This document shows positions 61,771-64,000 of a stretch of DNA of 64,000 bases, piece by piece (position 1 is the first letter of the stretch; each line of letters opens with the position of its first letter). The DNA lies in NCBI GenBank assembly GCA_022432975.1, contig CM039502.1, positions 26,272,996-26,336,995 on the forward strand, in the 5' to 3' direction. The notes beneath the pieces were generated by a model. It had not been told where the DNA came from and made no database searches. It worked only from the letters and a program-made list of their open reading frames with translations. The translations under genes and the position numbers were made by a program. The stretch comes from Begonia masoniana (lineage: Eukaryota; Streptophyta; Magnoliopsida; Cucurbitales; Begoniaceae).

Positions 61771-63689
61771 TTACATTGTGCTTGTTTATATTTGTTATCC
61801 CTACTTGCTAAGCGTAAGCTTACGTGTGCGTGTGTGTTCTGTGGTGTAGGTAACGACAGGTGTACAGGTGAGCTATGTGAGTCAGCCAAGACTTGGGAGC
61901 AGTCGGAGATGCACGGGGCGTGCCGGTGCGGGCAGTTGTCGGGGCGACTCCACCATGGTCTTCGGGAGATGTAGGGCTTTATATTTGATAGTTTATTTTA
62001 GATGTCTGTCTGTAGAAATGATGGGAAAGCGTAACTAATTGTATGTGTTGTATATAGTTAGGTTAAGGGTGATGTGTCGCCCTGTATTTGGAGATTTTTA
62101 TATGTGGGATTGTTGAGTGGATAGCTGGTTAGTGAAGTAAGATTATTCTGGATTGTTTGGGATTGGATTATATGCAGGTATCTAGCATTTTGGAGGCGCC
62201 ATTTTCAGGCGTTACTTTGCCGAAATTTTCGGGAAGGACGCCGTGGTGCTTAAAGGTTAGGATTAAAGGAGTCTAGGCAACTAGGTATGACCTAAAAGAG
62301 TTTTAGGAGATTTAGTTTAAATCCTGCGGTGTTAATTTTATTTTATTTACTGAGGTTTTAGCGTGGGATTAGTTAGCAAAGTAGCGCTTCGAGCCAGGGT
62401 GGGTTCGGGGGCGTTACAATATCATTATCTGAAAATCTCACAACGTATTCAAAGTATTAAACCTCTACTAACATGAAAACTCAACATGCTTAAATTAAAA
62501 CACTGTCAACTGAAACTTCACACTAACTGACATCAGTTAAATCGCCTCATCAAGTACCAGATCCATGGCATGAATGTGCTCCTCCAACCAGCCTATCCAT
62601 CAACAAGCTCAGAGAATTCACCTGCTGTTACTTCCTCACCTACATCACAAAACTCATCTATTAGCCTAATGCTAAATAAGCGAAGTGATAATGAAATAAT
62701 ATGCTGAAACTTAAATCCTAGTTATGTAGTTTCTACTTTCTCTTCTCAGTTGCACTTTCGTTCATTCACTGATCTGATCCCTCGATTCCATTGGGAGTGG
62801 GATCAATTCTCCCAATGTTATACATCCTCTTCATCAGTTAAGGGGTGGATGAATTCCCTTAACAGCTGTTCTGATCCCTCAGTTCCCTTGGGAGTGGGAT
62901 CAGTTTTCCCAATATTATAAATCCTCTTCATCAGTTAAGGGGTGGATTAGTTCCCTTAACAGCCAATGCATTTTAATCTATACCTACCTTTCCATGACAT
63001 TACATGAAAGTTCATTTTCGTGTTCTTTTAAAAAAAACATGATGCATGACATACAGGAATTACTCAAACATGCATACGCCTAGTATTCTGTGATGTAGGC
63101 CCGAAAGTACACACAATACTTCACTTACCTGGCTCTCTTGAAAATGCTTGGTTTCAACTACTCCAGAAGCTCGCTCACCTAGGGTCATGACAGTACATTA
63201 ATCCAACTCTCACTAAAACTTACCAAAATCAATAAAATGCTTGAGGAAACCGATTGAAACTCTGCTACCCGTGCATTCCCATTTATCACCAAGAACCCGA
63301 ACCTACCCTTAATCACAGCATCCTCAAATCTCCACATTGTATTCTTTTAGTTATCTAATCGCTAAAAAGCAAGAAAGCAAGGAAGACTTACCTAGATTGA
63401 AGGAGAATCGGGCGAGTGGATCACCTAGAGAGTTCTACTGCTCGAGCTGAAAACCGAAAGAGGGAAATAGGAGATAGTGGCGGCTATGGTGTATTAACAC
63501 TTCCTTAAATACGTTACCCGTTCTTAAAACCTCACTTTACATAAATGCCCTTGCTTAGTCACTCACTAACCTAATAAATAATTCCCTTAATTCTTGCATA
63601 AAATGCACATCATATTTGATAAATTAAATTTGGTTTAGCGGAACCGGGTGCTACAATGTGCGTAGTGTTAGTTTTGTATAACAAATTTT

Positions 63690-63707
63690 TGGCGCCGTTG
63701 TCGAAGA
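63690..63707 (+). other. Primer-binding site (tRNA-Asp type) of the Athila-like element
   Basis: TGGCGCCGTTGTCGAAGA follows the LTR end by six bases. TGGCGCCGTTG is the start of the primer-binding site known for many Athila-type elements, attributed to tRNA-Asp; the remainder has drifted. Confidence 0.7.
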
Positions 63708-64000
63708 TAATTTTATCAAAATTTTAATCTTTGTGTAACATAAAAAAATATAAAAAAATTTGATACTTCTTTTTGTTTCTTTTTTAGGTACTTCATATAA
63801 AATAAGAATGAAGTATAACAATTATCAATGGTTATCCAAGAGATTTAATTCAAATAAGCAAGTTGCTAAGAGTCATGAACTTGATGCAATGAGAAGATAC
63901 TTGACAGTTTGAGTTTCATCACTTATCAATGTGATTGAGTAGACGAGAATGGGATATGAACGACAAACAATAAATATTTCATGCACATTTTGTGAAGGAG
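63708..64000 (+). other. Leader of the Athila-like element, running off the window
   Basis: It holds T-rich DNA and a short frame from an ATG near 63810 that stops after about 35 codons. The gag gene would lie beyond the window. Confidence 0.45.

Larger units (their letters stand above)
58501..62418 (+). mobile_element. Solo LTR (plus orientation) with two arrays
   Basis: It begins TGTAACACCTGAG at 58501 and ends GGGGGCGTTACA at 62418, with ATATC duplications at 58496-58500 and 62419-62423. It contains CAGGTAAGT near 59662, the arm CCTACACCAC at 59697-59706 and two copies of the partner GTGGTGTAGG at 60599-60608 and 61841-61850. The segment 60536-60770 is repeated at 61771-61996 on the far side of the 30-bp array. 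Its last 65 bp resemble those of the LTR ending at 47599. Confidence 0.9.
57633..63655 (-). mobile_element. Solo LTR (minus orientation), split by another solo LTR
   Basis: It begins TGTAACGCCCCGAG at 57633 and ends GGGTGCTACA at 63655, with perfect ATGTG duplications (57628-57632 and 63656-63660). It belongs with the LTRs at 1-1478 and 2652-4811. Arms: CCTACATCAC at 62639-62648 and GTGATGTAGG at 63090-63099. About 57940-58330 carries CATCTACCGATG and ACATCTTCCGATAG words. Its own DNA is about 2.1 kb. Confidence 0.88.
56500..63683 (+). mobile_element. Athila-type gypsy LTR split by nested solo LTRs
   Basis: The pieces are about 56500-57632 and 63656-63683. A TATA-like CTATATATT lies at 56744-56752 after a CCCAAG hexamer run (56709-56733). 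The end, GGGATTCGACATTTACTTATC...TATAACA, followed by AATTTTTGGCGCCGTTG, matches the wording usual at the 3' border of Athila-like LTRs. The left border is not resolved. Confidence 0.55.

Noticed and set aside
60618..61974. Open frames of nearly 400 codons on both strands
   Set aside because: All are translations of the same perfect 30-bp repeat, which lacks stops in several frames.

Overview
The window looks like repeat-rich nuclear DNA from a flowering plant, probably a eudicot. The signs are tRNA-iMet primer-binding sites, Ty3/gypsy and Ty1/copia LTR elements, a Cassandra TRIM carrying 5S rRNA sequence, a Mutator-like (MULE) transposase relic and an intronless CIPK kinase gene. The species cannot be fixed from this sequence. 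I find one intact protein-coding host gene, the CBL-interacting protein kinase on the minus strand at 11334-12713. Almost everything else is mobile-element DNA, much of it nested.

Layout. 1-6351: minus-strand remains of gypsy and copia elements (LTRs at 1-1478 and 2652-4811, broken gag at 1479-2495, copia gag relic at about 4812-5400 with a likely LTR to 6351). 6352-8135: AT-rich, no gene seen. 8136-11289: MULE-type element with long terminal inverted repeats (TIRs) and a 10-bp target-site duplication (TSD), ending 44 bp from the CIPK stop codon. 13531-15106: a second TIR element. 15107-17847: AT-rich with a cluster of ACGT-core sites. 17848-29705: complete but inactivated Ty3/gypsy element whose 3' LTR carries about 50 tandem units. 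29706-31216: AT-rich with a (GA)n tract. About 31217-47620: a TIR element split by an LTR (32485-47599), which is itself split by another LTR (33427-45999) holding a full SIRE-like copia element (34998-45561), and separately by a Cassandra element (46463-47279). 47941-51070: solo LTR with a large satellite-like array, inserted in one arm of a big inverted repeat. 53946-54721: possible copia LTR. From about 56290 to the end: an Athila-type gypsy element whose LTR is split by two successively nested solo LTRs (57633-63655 and 58501-62418).

Shared themes. Exact TSDs (AGGAG, GTAGA, CTTTG, CGTAA, ATGTG, ATATC, AAAAA, plus the 10-bp MULE one) give a relative order of insertion. Several LTR families share a 10-nt inverted pair, CCTACATCAC and GTGATGTAGG, beside a splice-donor-like GTAAGT; in one family both arms carry matched substitutions that keep them complementary. 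Unrelated LTRs independently carry arrays built around CATCTNCCGAT-like words, and the largest array repeats the bZIP palindrome TGACGTCA dozens of times. The retroelement genes contain premature stops and frameshifts, so none looks autonomous as read.
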